Source of the DNA: Pseudomonadales bacterium
GTDB taxonomy: Bacteria > Pseudomonadota > Gammaproteobacteria > Pseudomonadales > Azotimanducaceae
Direction: 5' to 3'
Length of the DNA: 64,000 bases
NCBI GenBank assembly: GCA_029251375.1
Contig: JAQXDL010000006.1
Span: 1 to 64,000 of the forward strand
The first letter of the stretch is position 1, and every line of letters starts with the position of its first letter. A program made the position numbers and the translations under genes. Under the pieces are notes generated by a model. It was not told where the DNA came from. It saw nothing but the letters and a program-made list of their open reading frames with translations, and ran no database searches. Positions 36,606 through 46,537 of this stretch are shown in pieces.

Positions 36606-37586
36606 ATGACACAGGAAGGCAACGCGTTAGAAGGGACTGGAATTCCAGATATTGAAATCGATGTAAGGGAAACTTTTGGTCTGGATATCGACCTAAAAGT
36701 ACCTGCATTTTCTGTCCGCGGCGAACATGTGCCGCCGGTGGATGAAAGCTATATCTTCAATCATGAAACAACGTTGGCAATACTCGCTGGTTTTGCTTAC
36801 AACCGACGAGTCATGGTGCAAGGCTATCATGGCACCGGTAAATCAACTCACGTTGAGCAGGTTGCCGCGCGTTTGAACTGGCCGTGTATTCGAATCAACC
36901 TCGACAGTCACGTCAGTCGTATGGATTTAATCGGTAAAGATGCCATCGTGCTTCAAGATGGCCAACAGATTACCGAGTTCAGAGAAGGTCTGCTGCCCTG
37001 GGCATTGCAGCGCGCTTGTGCATTGGTGTTTGATGAATATGATGCAGGTCGTCCGGATGTCATGTTTGTGATCCAGCGTGTGCTTGAGGTTGAGGGTAAA
37101 TTGACCCTGTTGGATCAAAGTAAAGTGATCAGCCCGCATCAATCTTTCCGTTTGTTTGCGACCACCAATACGATCGGTCTCGGTGACCCAAGTGGTCTTT
37201 ATCACGGTACGCAACAAATTAACCAAGGTCAGATGGACCGTTGGAATGTGGTCACGACTTTGAACTACCTACCGCATGAGCGCGAAGTCGATATTATATG
37301 TTCTAAACTACCTGATTTAGATCGCAAGCGTGTATCGAATATGGTTTCCGTTGCTGAGTTGACGCGACAAGGTTTCATTAATGGTGATATATCGATTGTT
37401 ATGTCGCCGCGAACCGTCATCATGTGGGCTGAAAATGCGAATATCTTCAAAGACTTCGGCTTCGCCTTCCGTTTAACATTCCTTAACAAATGCGATGAAA
37501 CAGAAAGGTCTATCGTTGCTGAGTATTATCAACGGAGTATGGGTGAAGACCTACCCGAATCCAGTTCCAGTGTAGTACTTGGTTGA
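36606..37586 (+). CDS. cobS: CobS-like AAA+ ATPase
   Basis: A 326-residue AAA+ ATPase of the CobS subfamily (cobaltochelatase subunit). Walker A is [10 protein letters not shown] (about residues 76-85), Walker B is [12 protein letters not shown], and sensor 1 is FATTNTIG. The sequence closely fits alphaproteobacterial CobS, with an N-terminal extension [12 protein letters not shown]. CobS and CobT normally act with CobN to insert cobalt into the corrin ring; CobN is not in this window. The CobT partner follows 71 bases downstream. Confidence 0.88.
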   Translation: MTQEGNALEGTGIPDIEIDVRETFGLDIDLKVPAFSVRGEHVPPVDESYIFNHETTLAILAGFAYNRRVMVQGYHGTGKSTHVEQVAARLNWPCIRINLDSHVSRMDLIGKDAIVLQDGQQITEFREGLLPWALQRACALVFDEYDAGRPDVMFVIQRVLEVEGKLTLLDQSKVISPHQSFRLFATTNTIGLGDPSGLYHGTQQINQGQMDRWNVVTTLNYLPHEREVDIICSKLPDLDRKRVSNMVSVAELTRQGFINGDISIVMSPRTVIMWAENANIFKDFGFAFRLTFLNKCDETERSIVAEYYQRSMGEDLPESSSSVVLG

Positions 37587-37623
37587 TAAGCCAGATTCCA
37601 CGCTAATTTGTTAAACAGATCTG

Positions 37624-37647
37624 CTACGCCTATTTTGATAGGCGTAG
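37624..37647 (+). other. Perfect stem-loop between cobS and cobT
   Basis: CTACGCCTA (37624-37632) and TAGGCGTAG (37639-37647) form a 9-bp stem around a six-base loop (TTTTGA). The 3' arm runs into the ribosome site GGGAG of cobT, and no T-run follows. It may tune cobT translation or protect the mRNA. Confidence 0.5.
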
Positions 37648-37657
37648 GGAGAAAATT

Positions 37658-39499
37658 TTGCCCGAACTAGACGACACAACAGAAATATTCAAACAAGCTG
37701 TTACATCAACCATGAGAGCGATCTCGGGTAATGAAGAGTTAACGGTGAGTTTTGGGCGCGGTAAACCTTACATCCAAGGCAACAAAGCGCGCATCCCCCT
37801 ACCACAAGGTGGTATGAGTGAAGCTGAACTTGCGACCTTGCGAGGCACTTCCGACAAGTTCGCGCTGCAAGAAAGATATCACGATGACGAGACACACCGT
37901 AAAAACAGACCAGAAACAGGGCTCGCCCAGCAAGTATTTGATTCTGTTGAGGATGCGCGAATAGCAGGCATTGGCTCATACCTAATGAAGGGTGTTGAGG
38001 ACAATCTAACCGCACAACTCGAAAGTCACTGTGAGGAGCAGAACTACTCTGAAATAGAGAGCCAAGCGCAGGCGCCTTTAGGGGAAGCAGTTGGCTTATT
38101 CGTTAGAGAAAGTCTCGGTTTACCTATACCGCCGACCGCGTCTCACATTCTAGAATTGTGGCGCAATCATATTGAAGCAGCGGTGGGTGATCATTTAAAA
38201 CAAGCGAACGAGCGTATCTTTGACCAGGAAGATTTCTCAAAGCTAACTCGGCAGCTTATTACAGATTTGGGTCTGTCAGAAGAGTGGGGCGATGAGTCCG
38301 CCGAGGGTGAAGCCGAGGATGCGGAACAGCAAGAACAAGAGATGGAATCCGATGCCGGTGATGAATCATCCGAGCAGGAAATGTCAGGCGATTCTGATAT
38401 GGCGGATGCGATTGAAGGCGAGGTCCCCGTCGATGTAGATGCCATGGATATGGCGGAGGCTGAGGGTGACCAAGATGATGCAGGTGGACCGCCAGATGCC
38501 ATGATAGATCCGAACTGGCTTCGACCTAAGGAGAGCCAGTACAAAGCCTACACAACAAATTTTGACGAAACCGTTTTTGCTGATGAGATGTGCGACCCGC
38601 CAGAATTAGATCGACTTCGCAGTGTGCTGGATAAACATCTGCAGAACTCACAGGTGGTGATTAGCAAGCTCGCCAATCGTTTGCAGCGTAAGTTGATGGC
38701 GAAGCAGAATCGAACGTGGCATTTTGATTTAGAAGAAGGCCAGCTCGATACGTCGCGATTGACTAACGTTATTATGGATCCTTTCTCGCCGCTGGCTTTC
38801 AAGCAGGAAAAAGACACTAAATTTAAAGACACGGTGGTGTCATTATTGATCGACTCCTCCGGATCCATGCGAGGCCGATCAATTACTATTGCGGCCATGT
38901 GTGCCGATATACTTGGGCAAACCCTTGAGCGCTGTAGCGTAAAAGTTGAAATTCTAGGTTTCACCACAAGAGCGTGGCGTGGTGGCCAATCAAGAGAGTT
39001 GTGGCTGCAGCAGGGTAAACCCGCACAGCCTGGCCGACTTAACGATTTGCGTCATATTGTCTACAAAGCCGCAGATATGCCTTGGCGCCGATGTCGACGT
39101 AATCTCGGTCTAATGATGCGTGAAGAATTGTTGAAAGAAAATATTGATGGAGAGGCGTTGCTTTGGGCTCACAATCGAATCGCCGGCCGTCCCGAAGATC
39201 GAAAAATCATGATGGTGATCTCTGATGGTCTGCCGGTTGATAATAGTACGTTACTCGTCAACCCAAGTAACTATCTCGAACAACATCTTAAATATGCGAT
39301 CGATCGTATTGAGAATAACTCGCCGGTCGAGCTAGTTGCGATAGGTATCGGTCATGATGTTACCCATCATTATCGCCGTGCTGTGACGATTACCGATGCG
39401 GAACAGTTAGGTGACGCAATGACAGAGCAGTTGGTTGATTTGTTTGATGAACAGTCGAACGCAACGTTGCCGACGGTTCGTAATCAGGGAGCAGCGTAG
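37658..39499 (+). CDS. cobT: CobT-like von Willebrand factor A protein
   Basis: A 613-residue CobT-type protein, the partner of the CobS-like ATPase. The N-terminal region carries CobT pattern ([18 protein letters not shown]). A central acidic low-complexity linker (about residues 208-285) follows. The VWA domain has the MIDAS motif DSSGS at 399-403 and IS-DG further on. TTG 37658 is the start, with GGGAG seven bases upstream. The known role is assembly of the cobaltochelatase; in genomes lacking CobN the pair may serve another metal or remodelling task. Confidence 0.87.
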   Translation: MPELDDTTEIFKQAVTSTMRAISGNEELTVSFGRGKPYIQGNKARIPLPQGGMSEAELATLRGTSDKFALQERYHDDETHRKNRPETGLAQQVFDSVEDARIAGIGSYLMKGVEDNLTAQLESHCEEQNYSEIESQAQAPLGEAVGLFVRESLGLPIPPTASHILELWRNHIEAAVGDHLKQANERIFDQEDFSKLTRQLITDLGLSEEWGDESAEGEAEDAEQQEQEMESDAGDESSEQEMSGDSDMADAIEGEVPVDVDAMDMAEAEGDQDDAGGPPDAMIDPNWLRPKESQYKAYTTNFDETVFADEMCDPPELDRLRSVLDKHLQNSQVVISKLANRLQRKLMAKQNRTWHFDLEEGQLDTSRLTNVIMDPFSPLAFKQEKDTKFKDTVVSLLIDSSGSMRGRSITIAAMCADILGQTLERCSVKVEILGFTTRAWRGGQSRELWLQQGKPAQPGRLNDLRHIVYKAADMPWRRCRRNLGLMMREELLKENIDGEALLWAHNRIAGRPEDRKIMMVISDGLPVDNSTLLVNPSNYLEQHLKYAIDRIENNSPVELVAIGIGHDVTHHYRRAVTITDAEQLGDAMTEQLVDLFDEQSNATLPTVRNQGAA

Positions 39500-39517
39500 C
39501 TGCTCTCAAATTATTGG

Positions 39518-40135
39518 ATGCCTAAAGATCTAGACCGTTCGAATATCAATTATACCCTCCCCCCGCAACCAAAGGTGACTGTCGTGCATGTAGATCCTAG
39601 GGATCAGATATTGTCCTTGATCCATCAGTACGGCAAGACCAATCCTAGCGAACAAGATGTTGTTGAGCGTATTGCGGAGTTTGTGCAGGCCCACGAGAAT
39701 TGTTTCTCTCGTGAACAGCTTCTCGGTCACATAACAGGCTCTGTTTGGATACTCGACAAAAGTATGACCAAATCATTGTTGACGCATCACAAGAAACTCA
39801 ATATTTGGGTTCAGTTGGGCGGCCACGCCGATGGCGATTCAGACGTTCAACGTGTGGCGATGAAAGAGGCTGAAGAAGAGTCCGGCATTGCCAACCTGGT
39901 TTGTTTGTCGCCAGACATTTTCGACATTGATATACATCGGATACCCGAACGAAAAACAGAACCTGAACACTACCATTACGATTGTCGTTTTCTACTTCAG
40001 TCTCAGTACGACGAATACGTTGTTAGCGAAGAGTCTCATGATCTTTCATGGATTGAATTAACGAAGATGAAAGACTATACGACAGAGGAATCGGTGCTTA
40101 GGATGGTAAGAAAGACTCAAACATTCCTCAAATAG
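39518..40135 (+). CDS. Nudix hydrolase, divergent Nudix box
   Basis: A 205-residue protein with a Nudix-type core. The box reads GGHADGDSDVQRVAMKEAEE then ESG. Its spacing fits GX5EX7REUXEEXGU except that the first Glu is Ser, and Lys replaces the Arg. The metal-binding EAEEE remains. It follows cobT after 18 bases and may be co-transcribed. Substrate unknown. The N-terminal 70 residues form a helical part not in the Nudix fold. Confidence 0.8.
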   Translation: MPKDLDRSNINYTLPPQPKVTVVHVDPRDQILSLIHQYGKTNPSEQDVVERIAEFVQAHENCFSREQLLGHITGSVWILDKSMTKSLLTHHKKLNIWVQLGGHADGDSDVQRVAMKEAEEESGIANLVCLSPDIFDIDIHRIPERKTEPEHYHYDCRFLLQSQYDEYVVSEESHDLSWIELTKMKDYTTEESVLRMVRKTQTFLK

Positions 40136-40192
40136 ACGGGTTTTTTGTCAAACTACTCTGGCAGAACATGCGAATTGCATTGTTTGCGCTGA

Positions 40193-41143
40193 TCAATCAA
40201 ATAAATTGCACGTGACGCTATGTTGATCTGAGATTTTTGTTGTCTTTGGGTCTTCTACGCTACATCGGGCTGTTGCACTTGGGCATCTGTCCGCAAAACG
40301 ACAACCCGGTCCCATATTTATCGGCGATGTAATTTCGCCCTTGATAGATGCATGTTGACGAGCCCGTTCCGCTTTAGGATCTGGTTCCGGGTTCGATTCA
40401 ATCAATAGCTTTGTATAAGGATGTTGTGGGTTAAAGAAAACTTCATCTGACGGTCCACACTCCACAACCGTGCCGAGATACATGACGGCCATTCGATCAG
40501 ATACATATCGCACCATTGAAAGGTCGTGAGCGATAAAGAGTAATGTTAAGCCAAGAGAGTTCTTCAAATCATCAAGCAAGTTAATAACCTGTGCCTGCAC
40601 GGAAACATCAAGCGCCGAGATCGGCTCGTCGCAGACCACAAACTTTGGTTTGATAATCATCGCTCGGGCGATACCAATTCTCTGACGTTGGCCGCCAGAA
40701 AATTCATGCGGGTAGCGAGACATATGGTCTGCATTTAAGCCAACTTGTGTTAACCAGGCGGCGACTTCATCTTTGATCTGGCTCTTGCTGTGCTGCCCCT
40801 GAATGTGAAGGCCTTCGCCGACGATGTCTAAAACTGTCATGCGCGGATTTAAAGAAGAGTAGGGGTCTTGGAAAATCATCTGCAAATTTTTTGAATAGGC
40901 TAAATGATCCGCCGCTGAGAATTTCGGCGGCAGCTCCTGTTCTTCGTAGTAGGCTTTACCACCGGTTCTGGGATGCAGGCCGATCAAAGTTTTACCAAAT
41001 GTTGATTTACCTGAGCCGCTCTCGCCAACGAGTCCAAGTATTTCATTTTTTTCGATGCCAAGGGATATGCCATCAACCGCGTGTAACATTTGACCACGGC
41101 CAATCTTGAAGTACTTTTGCAATCCTTCAGTCCTAACTAGCAT
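40193..41143 (-). CDS. oppF: Peptide ABC transporter ATPase, OppF-like
   Basis: A 316-residue ABC ATPase with Walker A GESGSGKST, signature LSGGQRQR-like FSGGQRQRIGIARAM, and Walker B FVVCDEPISALDVS. The C-terminal oligo_HPY region has four Cys (CRFADRCPSATARC), typical of the OppD/OppF group. Second ATPase of the peptide importer; it overlaps the preceding oppD by 11 bases. Confidence 0.93.
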   Translation of the reverse strand: MLVRTEGLQKYFKIGRGQMLHAVDGISLGIEKNEILGLVGESGSGKSTFGKTLIGLHPRTGGKAYYEEQELPPKFSAADHLAYSKNLQMIFQDPYSSLNPRMTVLDIVGEGLHIQGQHSKSQIKDEVAAWLTQVGLNADHMSRYPHEFSGGQRQRIGIARAMIIKPKFVVCDEPISALDVSVQAQVINLLDDLKNSLGLTLLFIAHDLSMVRYVSDRMAVMYLGTVVECGPSDEVFFNPQHPYTKLLIESNPEPDPKAERARQHASIKGEITSPINMGPGCRFADRCPSATARCSVEDPKTTKISDQHSVTCNLFD

Positions 41144-42185
41144 GTTCGTCTCCTGCTTGAAAGAGTCCGTCGGTCTTCGGTGCTTCAGGATGTTGCAACC
41201 AACATTTTGAAAAGTGACTGCTATTTGACGAGAGAATGAACTCTTCGCTTTGTTTCGTTTCGCAAAGTTTCATGGCGTGTGGACAGCGCGCGTAGTAACC
41301 GCAACCCGCAGGTGGAGAGAATAGATCTGGTGGACTGCCTTCAATTGGTGTGAGCTTTTTTGCACGATCATTGCGGTTAGAAGGCATGGCTTCTTTCAAT
41401 CCCATTGTGTAAGGATGCGCAGATTCATAGAAAATTTCATCGACGGCGCCCATCTCAACTATCTGGCCCGCGTACATAACGGCAACCCTATCCGCCATCT
41501 TTGCGACAACAGCAAGATCGTGTGTGATCAAAATGATCGACATATCTTCTGTCTTTTGTAGTTCTGACATCAGCTCTAAAATCTGTGCTTGGATAGTGAC
41601 ATCAAGTGCGGTTGTAGGCTCATCCGCAATCAGTACCGATGGGTTACAAGCCAAACTTTGGGCGATCATCGCCCTCTGCAACATGCCGCCAGAGAATTCA
41701 AATGGATACTGCGCGGCGCGCTTTTTTGCTTCTGGGATGCGCGTTTTATCTAGCAGGGCGACCGCTTTTGCAGAAGCGTCGGCATAGGAAAGATGTCGAT
41801 GCACCATTAATGTTTCTGATATTTGATCACCAATAGTCATCGTTGGATTTAGAGAGGTCATTGGATCTTGAAATATCATGCCAATCTCAACGCCGCGAAA
41901 CTTATTGGCCTCTTTTGCCGGCAAATTTAGAATGTTATTGCCGCGTAGTCTTGCCTCACCGGCGGTGATTTTTCCTGGTGGCGTGGGTATCAGTCCCATG
42001 ATGGACTGTACGGTTACGGACTTACCGCAACCTGATTCACCGACAATAGCCAATGTCTCGCCACGACCGACGGAGAAGTTAACACCACGTACAGCTTGAA
42101 CGACGCCGCCGTAGGTGGAGAATTCTACGTTTAAATTCTCTACCTCTAGTATCTTATCTTTATACGCATCATCCATATCGCTCAT
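41133..42185 (-). CDS. oppD: Peptide ABC transporter ATPase, OppD-like
   Basis: A 350-residue ATPase. Walker A is GESGCGKSV, the signature is FSGGMLQRAMIAQSL, and Walker B is VLIADEPTTALDVT. The C-terminal Cys cluster (CGYYARCPHAMKLC) marks the oligo_HPY domain. It works with OppF on the OppB/OppC channel. It overlaps oppC by four bases (ATGA). Confidence 0.93.
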   Translation of the reverse strand: MSDMDDAYKDKILEVENLNVEFSTYGGVVQAVRGVNFSVGRGETLAIVGESGCGKSVTVQSIMGLIPTPPGKITAGEARLRGNNILNLPAKEANKFRGVEIGMIFQDPMTSLNPTMTIGDQISETLMVHRHLSYADASAKAVALLDKTRIPEAKKRAAQYPFEFSGGMLQRAMIAQSLACNPSVLIADEPTTALDVTIQAQILELMSELQKTEDMSIILITHDLAVVAKMADRVAVMYAGQIVEMGAVDEIFYESAHPYTMGLKEAMPSNRNDRAKKLTPIEGSPPDLFSPPAGCGYYARCPHAMKLCETKQSEEFILSSNSSHFSKCWLQHPEAPKTDGLFQAGDEHAS

Positions 42186-43588
42186 TCCTTAGACCTCATT
42201 CTTGAATCGAGGGCTTCGGTCAGTCCGTCACCAAGTAGATTGAACGCGAGCACGGTTATGCTAATAAATAGTGCCGGAAAGAACAGTTCATGCGGATGAC
42301 TGAGCATGGTCTTCACGCCTTCATTACACATTGATCCCCAAGAAGGTGTGGGCGGCGCAACACCCATGCCAATAAAAGAAAGGAAGGCTTCGGTAAAAAT
42401 TGCTGAAGGTACAGCGAAGGTGAGGGTAACTAAAATAACACCCATGGTGTTTGGGATGATGTGTCGAATAATAAGGTATCGATCTTTCGCGCCGAGTAAG
42501 CGCGCAGCTTCAATGAAGGCGTTTTCTCTGATTTGTAGCACTTGGCCGCGTACCAGTCTTGCAGTCGATGGCCAGCCCAGTAGCACCAGGGCTAACAACA
42601 TTGGCATGACGCCGCTTTCACCGGGTCCGATACCGAATGCAATTTTAAATAGAATCATAAATAACAAGAAGGGCAAAGCGACAACGAAGTCGGCAAAGCG
42701 CATCAGAACACTGTCAAACTGGCCGCCGAAATAACCCGCGAAGCCGCCGTAGATAATGCCGAATAGTACGAACAGGAACGGCGCGAAAATACCGATAAAC
42801 AAAGAAACCTGCGCGCCTTCCATAAGGCGAGCTAGCATATCGCGACCTAAATAGTCTGTGCCGAAGGGATGAAATTCTATTGCGATTGAATCGCCGAGTT
42901 TAGTGTCTGGCGCAAGCAAATTACGCTCACGTGCCTCAGACATAGTGATCGCAAGGTCGGGATATACGACAAGGGTTATATAGGTGTCGGACTCATCAAA
43001 GCCATCGGTTGGCACGATGGAGTAAAAGTATTCTCTTTGTTCCAAGTTCAGTCTGTCTTCAAAGCTGACCTCATTGCCGCCATCTGTGATGCCAAGTGGT
43101 AAACCTAAGTCATTGATGGTTTCCGGTGCTCTTTGATTTCGATAGACGCTGTATCCGCCAGCGCCAACAACAGGGTCCCATGTAATTCGTACCCGCTTTG
43201 TCGTGGCGACGTCGACGACTCTTAGGTTTGTGGGCGCAGGAATGTTATCGAGGTATTCGTCAGGCTCGGCCGGAAAATCTTCTAAAACAATGCCTCCCCA
43301 ACGCTCATAAGGGTCGACAAGAATGGCTTGTTTTGGCCAAGACGGTGCTTGAGATATCTGATTGAGGTCCTGTAGCGCCGGATCGACATTCCACAGAAAG
43401 GGTCCAGCAAGTGTGAACAGGGCAAGTCCAATAATGATATACAGTGAGATTAGCGCCCGCGTATTTTTCTTCAGGCGTCGCCAAGCGTCTTGCCAAAACG
43501 ACAGCGATGGTCTGGAAAGTTGCTCCGCATGAACACTGTTGGCAGCGGGTTGGAAGTCTTCTTTAGTTGGCTTGTAGGATTGATTCAC
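42182..43588 (-). CDS. oppC: Peptide ABC transporter permease OppC with an inserted fibronectin-III-like domain
   Basis: A 468-residue permease, about 160 residues longer than usual. TM1 lies near residues 44-68. A large loop follows (about 70-245), then the normal BPD_transp_1 region from LGRDMLARLMEGAQVS on, with five further segments. The loop contains a fibronectin-III-like domain at about 117-210 (PAPTNLRVVDVATTKRVRIT, then WDPV and GGYSVYRN). The Trp and Tyr spacing is that of an FN3 fold. The loop lies in the periplasm. No frameshift is seen. The domain may bind the substrate protein or the cell wall. Confidence 0.9.
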   Translation of the reverse strand: MNQSYKPTKEDFQPAANSVHAEQLSRPSLSFWQDAWRRLKKNTRALISLYIIIGLALFTLAGPFLWNVDPALQDLNQISQAPSWPKQAILVDPYERWGGIVLEDFPAEPDEYLDNIPAPTNLRVVDVATTKRVRITWDPVVGAGGYSVYRNQRAPETINDLGLPLGITDGGNEVSFEDRLNLEQREYFYSIVPTDGFDESDTYITLVVYPDLAITMSEARERNLLAPDTKLGDSIAIEFHPFGTDYLGRDMLARLMEGAQVSLFIGIFAPFLFVLFGIIYGGFAGYFGGQFDSVLMRFADFVVALPFLLFMILFKIAFGIGPGESGVMPMLLALVLLGWPSTARLVRGQVLQIRENAFIEAARLLGAKDRYLIIRHIIPNTMGVILVTLTFAVPSAIFTEAFLSFIGMGVAPPTPSWGSMCNEGVKTMLSHPHELFFPALFISITVLAFNLLGDGLTEALDSRMRSKE

Positions 43589-44523
43589 TAGCTCAATCTC
43601 ACTCGTGGGTCGATAAAGCCATAAAGAATATCAACCAAGATAACCATTAAGACTAAAAATGCGCCATAGAAAACCGTGGTGCCCATAATGACGGTATAGT
43701 CGAGCTGCTGAACCGCCTGAACAAAATAACGACCTAGACCGGGTATTGCGAAGACCAGTTCGACCACGAATCCGCCCGTTGTGATTGCTGCTATCTGCGG
43801 ACCGAGTACTGTTATCACTGGCAAGATGGCATTTCTAAGTTGATGTCTGAAAAAGATGCGTGATGGGGACAAACCCTTTGCCCGGGCTGTTCTAATATAG
43901 TCTTCGTTGACAATCTCCAGCATTGAAGAGCGCATCAATCTCGTCAATAACGCCATGGTTCCGAGCCCAAGTACCATCGATGGCATTAACATGTGCGAGA
44001 AGGTGCCCCAGCCGGCGACAGGAATAATACTCGCGCCAAATAGGCTGTTGATGTTCACCAGTAGTAGTTGCCCTAAAGCTGCAAAGACGAAACTGGGTAC
44101 AGAGATGCCCAGTATCACAAGAAACATAATGATAATGTCGGGTAGTCGATTCCGATACAGCGCGGTTAAAGCCCCCCAAAGTACACCGCCGATCGTCGCG
44201 AAGAAAATCGCCATGATGCCAAGCGTCGCGGAAACCGGGAAGTGATCTCGAATGATGTCGTTTACCTGTCGATTCTGCTGAGTAAACGAAATGCCAAAAT
44301 CACCGCTCAGCATGTTTTTCATAAAGATGACGTACTGCTCTGGCGCTGATTTGTCGAGCCCGTACTTGCGTTCAAGGTTTGCGCGAATCTCTGCGGATAC
44401 TGCTTTGTCGTTCATTAACGGATCGCCCGGGACCATATGCATCGCAGTAAAGGTCGCTGTGGCGATAAACCAAACCGTCACGATGCCAGCTAACAATCTT
44501 TTAAGGGTGTAAGCTAGCATCAA
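43588..44523 (-). CDS. oppB: Peptide ABC transporter permease, OppB-like
   Basis: A 311-residue permease with the family's N terminus (TLKRLLAGIVTVWFIATATF) and the EAA loop-type motif in YIRTARAKGLSPSRIFFRHQ. About six membrane segments. It forms the channel with OppC; its stop overlaps the oppC start by one base. Peptide or nickel/dipeptide specificity is not readable from the permease alone. Confidence 0.93.
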   Translation of the reverse strand: MMLAYTLKRLLAGIVTVWFIATATFTAMHMVPGDPLMNDKAVSAEIRANLERKYGLDKSAPEQYVIFMKNMLSGDFGISFTQQNRQVNDIIRDHFPVSATLGIMAIFFATIGGVLWGALTALYRNRLPDIIIMFLVILGISVPSFVFAALGQLLLVNINSLFGASIIPVAGWGTFSHMLMPSMVLGLGTMALLTRLMRSSMLEIVNEDYIRTARAKGLSPSRIFFRHQLRNAILPVITVLGPQIAAITTGGFVVELVFAIPGLGRYFVQAVQQLDYTVIMGTTVFYGAFLVLMVILVDILYGFIDPRVRLS

Positions 44524-44620
44524 TTGGCGACGAGGCGATAGATAACGAAACGATTTTTATCGATCGATTTGACCGTAGTTTCAATATTTATGTTTGGCAC
44601 AGTAATGAGACTCACGTTAC

Positions 44621-46228
44621 TTACTTTATGACTCGAGAATATGTGTAATCAGGGTCAGGACCGACGACCCGACGAACGACGCCGCGAACCTTTGAATTCA
44701 TAAGGTAGATTACGCCTTGTTCGTACATGGGTAAAATTACCGCATCATCATGAATGATTTTTTGTAGTTTAGCCATCGCATCCATGCGTGTTTTAGGGTC
44801 TACATTGTTTAGTGCAACCCGCACCAGTTCATCATAACTTGGATTGCTGTATCTGCCGCGGTTGTTCAGGTTCCAAGAAGCAAACAGATCACCAAAGGTC
44901 ATGATGTCGTCGAAGTCCGGACCCCAACCTGCCAAGACGAAATCAAAATCACCAGATGTCATTTTTGCAAGTCTCTGTTTGAACGTCTGTTTGTCAATTT
45001 TGATGTCTAGACCTAAGCGGGACTTAAGTAAGCCTTGTAAGTATTCGGCTTGTTTAGTTGCTGTCGGCGTATTACCGGACAGTAGTATCAACGCTGGGAA
45101 TTCATCGATGCCAAGTTCAGCTTTGGCTTTGGCTAAATACTCAGCTGCCAGTTCCTGGTCTACAACCGCAACTGCTGCGGGATATTCTTTCCGAAATTTA
45201 TCTTCAACTCCCTGCAGCCACACGGGGAAAAGACTTTCGGCCGCCAGGTTGCCAGGCGTCGCTAAAACATTGTTAACAAACTTGTCCGAATCAAAGGTGT
45301 GTTGAATAGCCCGGCGCAAATTTAGATTGTCGGTGATACGACCTTCTCTATGATTGTACTCCAAGAAAAATATTGAGCCGGTTGAGAAACTGCGGATGCG
45401 TTGCTTCTGAGTCAGAGCATCTTTGTAAGTTTCGCCATCCAGCCTTGTGTGAACAATTTTTCCATCGATAAACAGATTCAACCGCGCGCGCGAGTCCTCG
45501 GTGATGTAAGCAGCGTTGATTTGATTCAGTGTGATTTTCTCTTTGTTCCAATAGGTTTCGTTTTTTTCCATTTTAAGTGATGCTGAATGGACCCATTCGG
45601 TTAGACGGAAGGGACCGTTGAATATTAAGTCTTGAGCATCGGCTGCGTAGCTGTCGCCTCGGCTATTGAAAAAATCCTCTCGAATAGGAAAGTACGTCGC
45701 GAAGGCAGTAAGTTTAATAAAGTATGCGGTTGGCCGTTCTAGTTCAACGCGAATGGTGTAGTCATCAACGGCTGTAACGCCAATGTCCGTTAGTTTGGCG
45801 TTACCTTTGTTTGCCGCTTCGGCGTTCTTGATGGGAAATAGAATGAATGCATATTCCGAGGCCGTTTTGGGTGCTAGCGTCGTTCGCCAGGCGAACACAA
45901 AATCATTGGCGGTGACAGGTTTACCATCACTCCATAGTGCATTTTCGCGAAGCCAAAATGTTGCGCCCATTCCGTCAGGGTCGATTTCCCACCTATGCGC
46001 AACGCCGGGCACGATTCTGCCACGTCGATCGTATCGAACAAGACCTTCCATAATATGGGGCAGAATAAAATTACTGACCTGATCAGTCGCCTTCATGCCA
46101 TTGAGTTGGGGTGGTTCCTGAGTTAGCGCGATGCTAATTGTTTGATTTTCAAAATCAGCGGATGTCACCGGCGCCTGCGCAGAAGTGATAGCTGACCAGA
46201 GTGCAATCAGGAACAAAAGATATTTCAT
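44621..46228 (-). CDS. oppA: Peptide ABC transporter periplasmic substrate-binding protein, OppA-like
   Basis: A 535-residue SBP_bac_5 protein, the first gene of the operon. It begins with a Sec signal peptide (about residues 1-18, cleavage after SAQA) and has no lipobox, so the binding protein is soluble. Family features include ISIALTQEPPQLNGM and the YDRRGRIVPGVAHRWEIDPD region. It probably captures oligopeptides. A 97-base gap to oppB may hold an mRNA-stabilising structure; none is obvious. Confidence 0.92.
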   Translation of the reverse strand: MKYLLFLIALWSAITSAQAPVTSADFENQTISIALTQEPPQLNGMKATDQVSNFILPHIMEGLVRYDRRGRIVPGVAHRWEIDPDGMGATFWLRENALWSDGKPVTANDFVFAWRTTLAPKTASEYAFILFPIKNAEAANKGNAKLTDIGVTAVDDYTIRVELERPTAYFIKLTAFATYFPIREDFFNSRGDSYAADAQDLIFNGPFRLTEWVHSASLKMEKNETYWNKEKITLNQINAAYITEDSRARLNLFIDGKIVHTRLDGETYKDALTQKQRIRSFSTGSIFFLEYNHREGRITDNLNLRRAIQHTFDSDKFVNNVLATPGNLAAESLFPVWLQGVEDKFRKEYPAAVAVVDQELAAEYLAKAKAELGIDEFPALILLSGNTPTATKQAEYLQGLLKSRLGLDIKIDKQTFKQRLAKMTSGDFDFVLAGWGPDFDDIMTFGDLFASWNLNNRGRYSNPSYDELVRVALNNVDPKTRMDAMAKLQKIIHDDAVILPMYEQGVIYLMNSKVRGVVRRVVGPDPDYTYSRVIK

Positions 46229-46537
46229 AAAGGGATGAGCCTTTTAAACGGAGGTTAATGGTGTCGTTAAGAGGCGAATTGTAGCTGAACATGGGGATTT
46301 ATAGCCAATCCCGACAAGGTATAAATTCAGACGCTCGCTAAACAAGTACTGGCGCCTGAAGAGAATGTCGATACCAGCTTTATTGCAAGGGGCTTAGCAA
46401 AGCTGGCGGTGTCAGACTTCCTTGCTTGTCATCGGTTTGAGGCAAGCTTCTGAGGCAAGAGGTTGAGCTGAAACATAACGTTGCCCGCAGCGTCGCGCGT
46501 GCGTGCCGCGATTTTGTTTGTGTTTTTTGATGCTGTT
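46229..46537. other. Spacer between oppA and the VWA gene
   Basis: About 310 bases holding the upstream region of oppA on the minus strand and the 3' side of the VWA gene. I see no gene, strong terminator or dyad. Confidence 0.5.
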
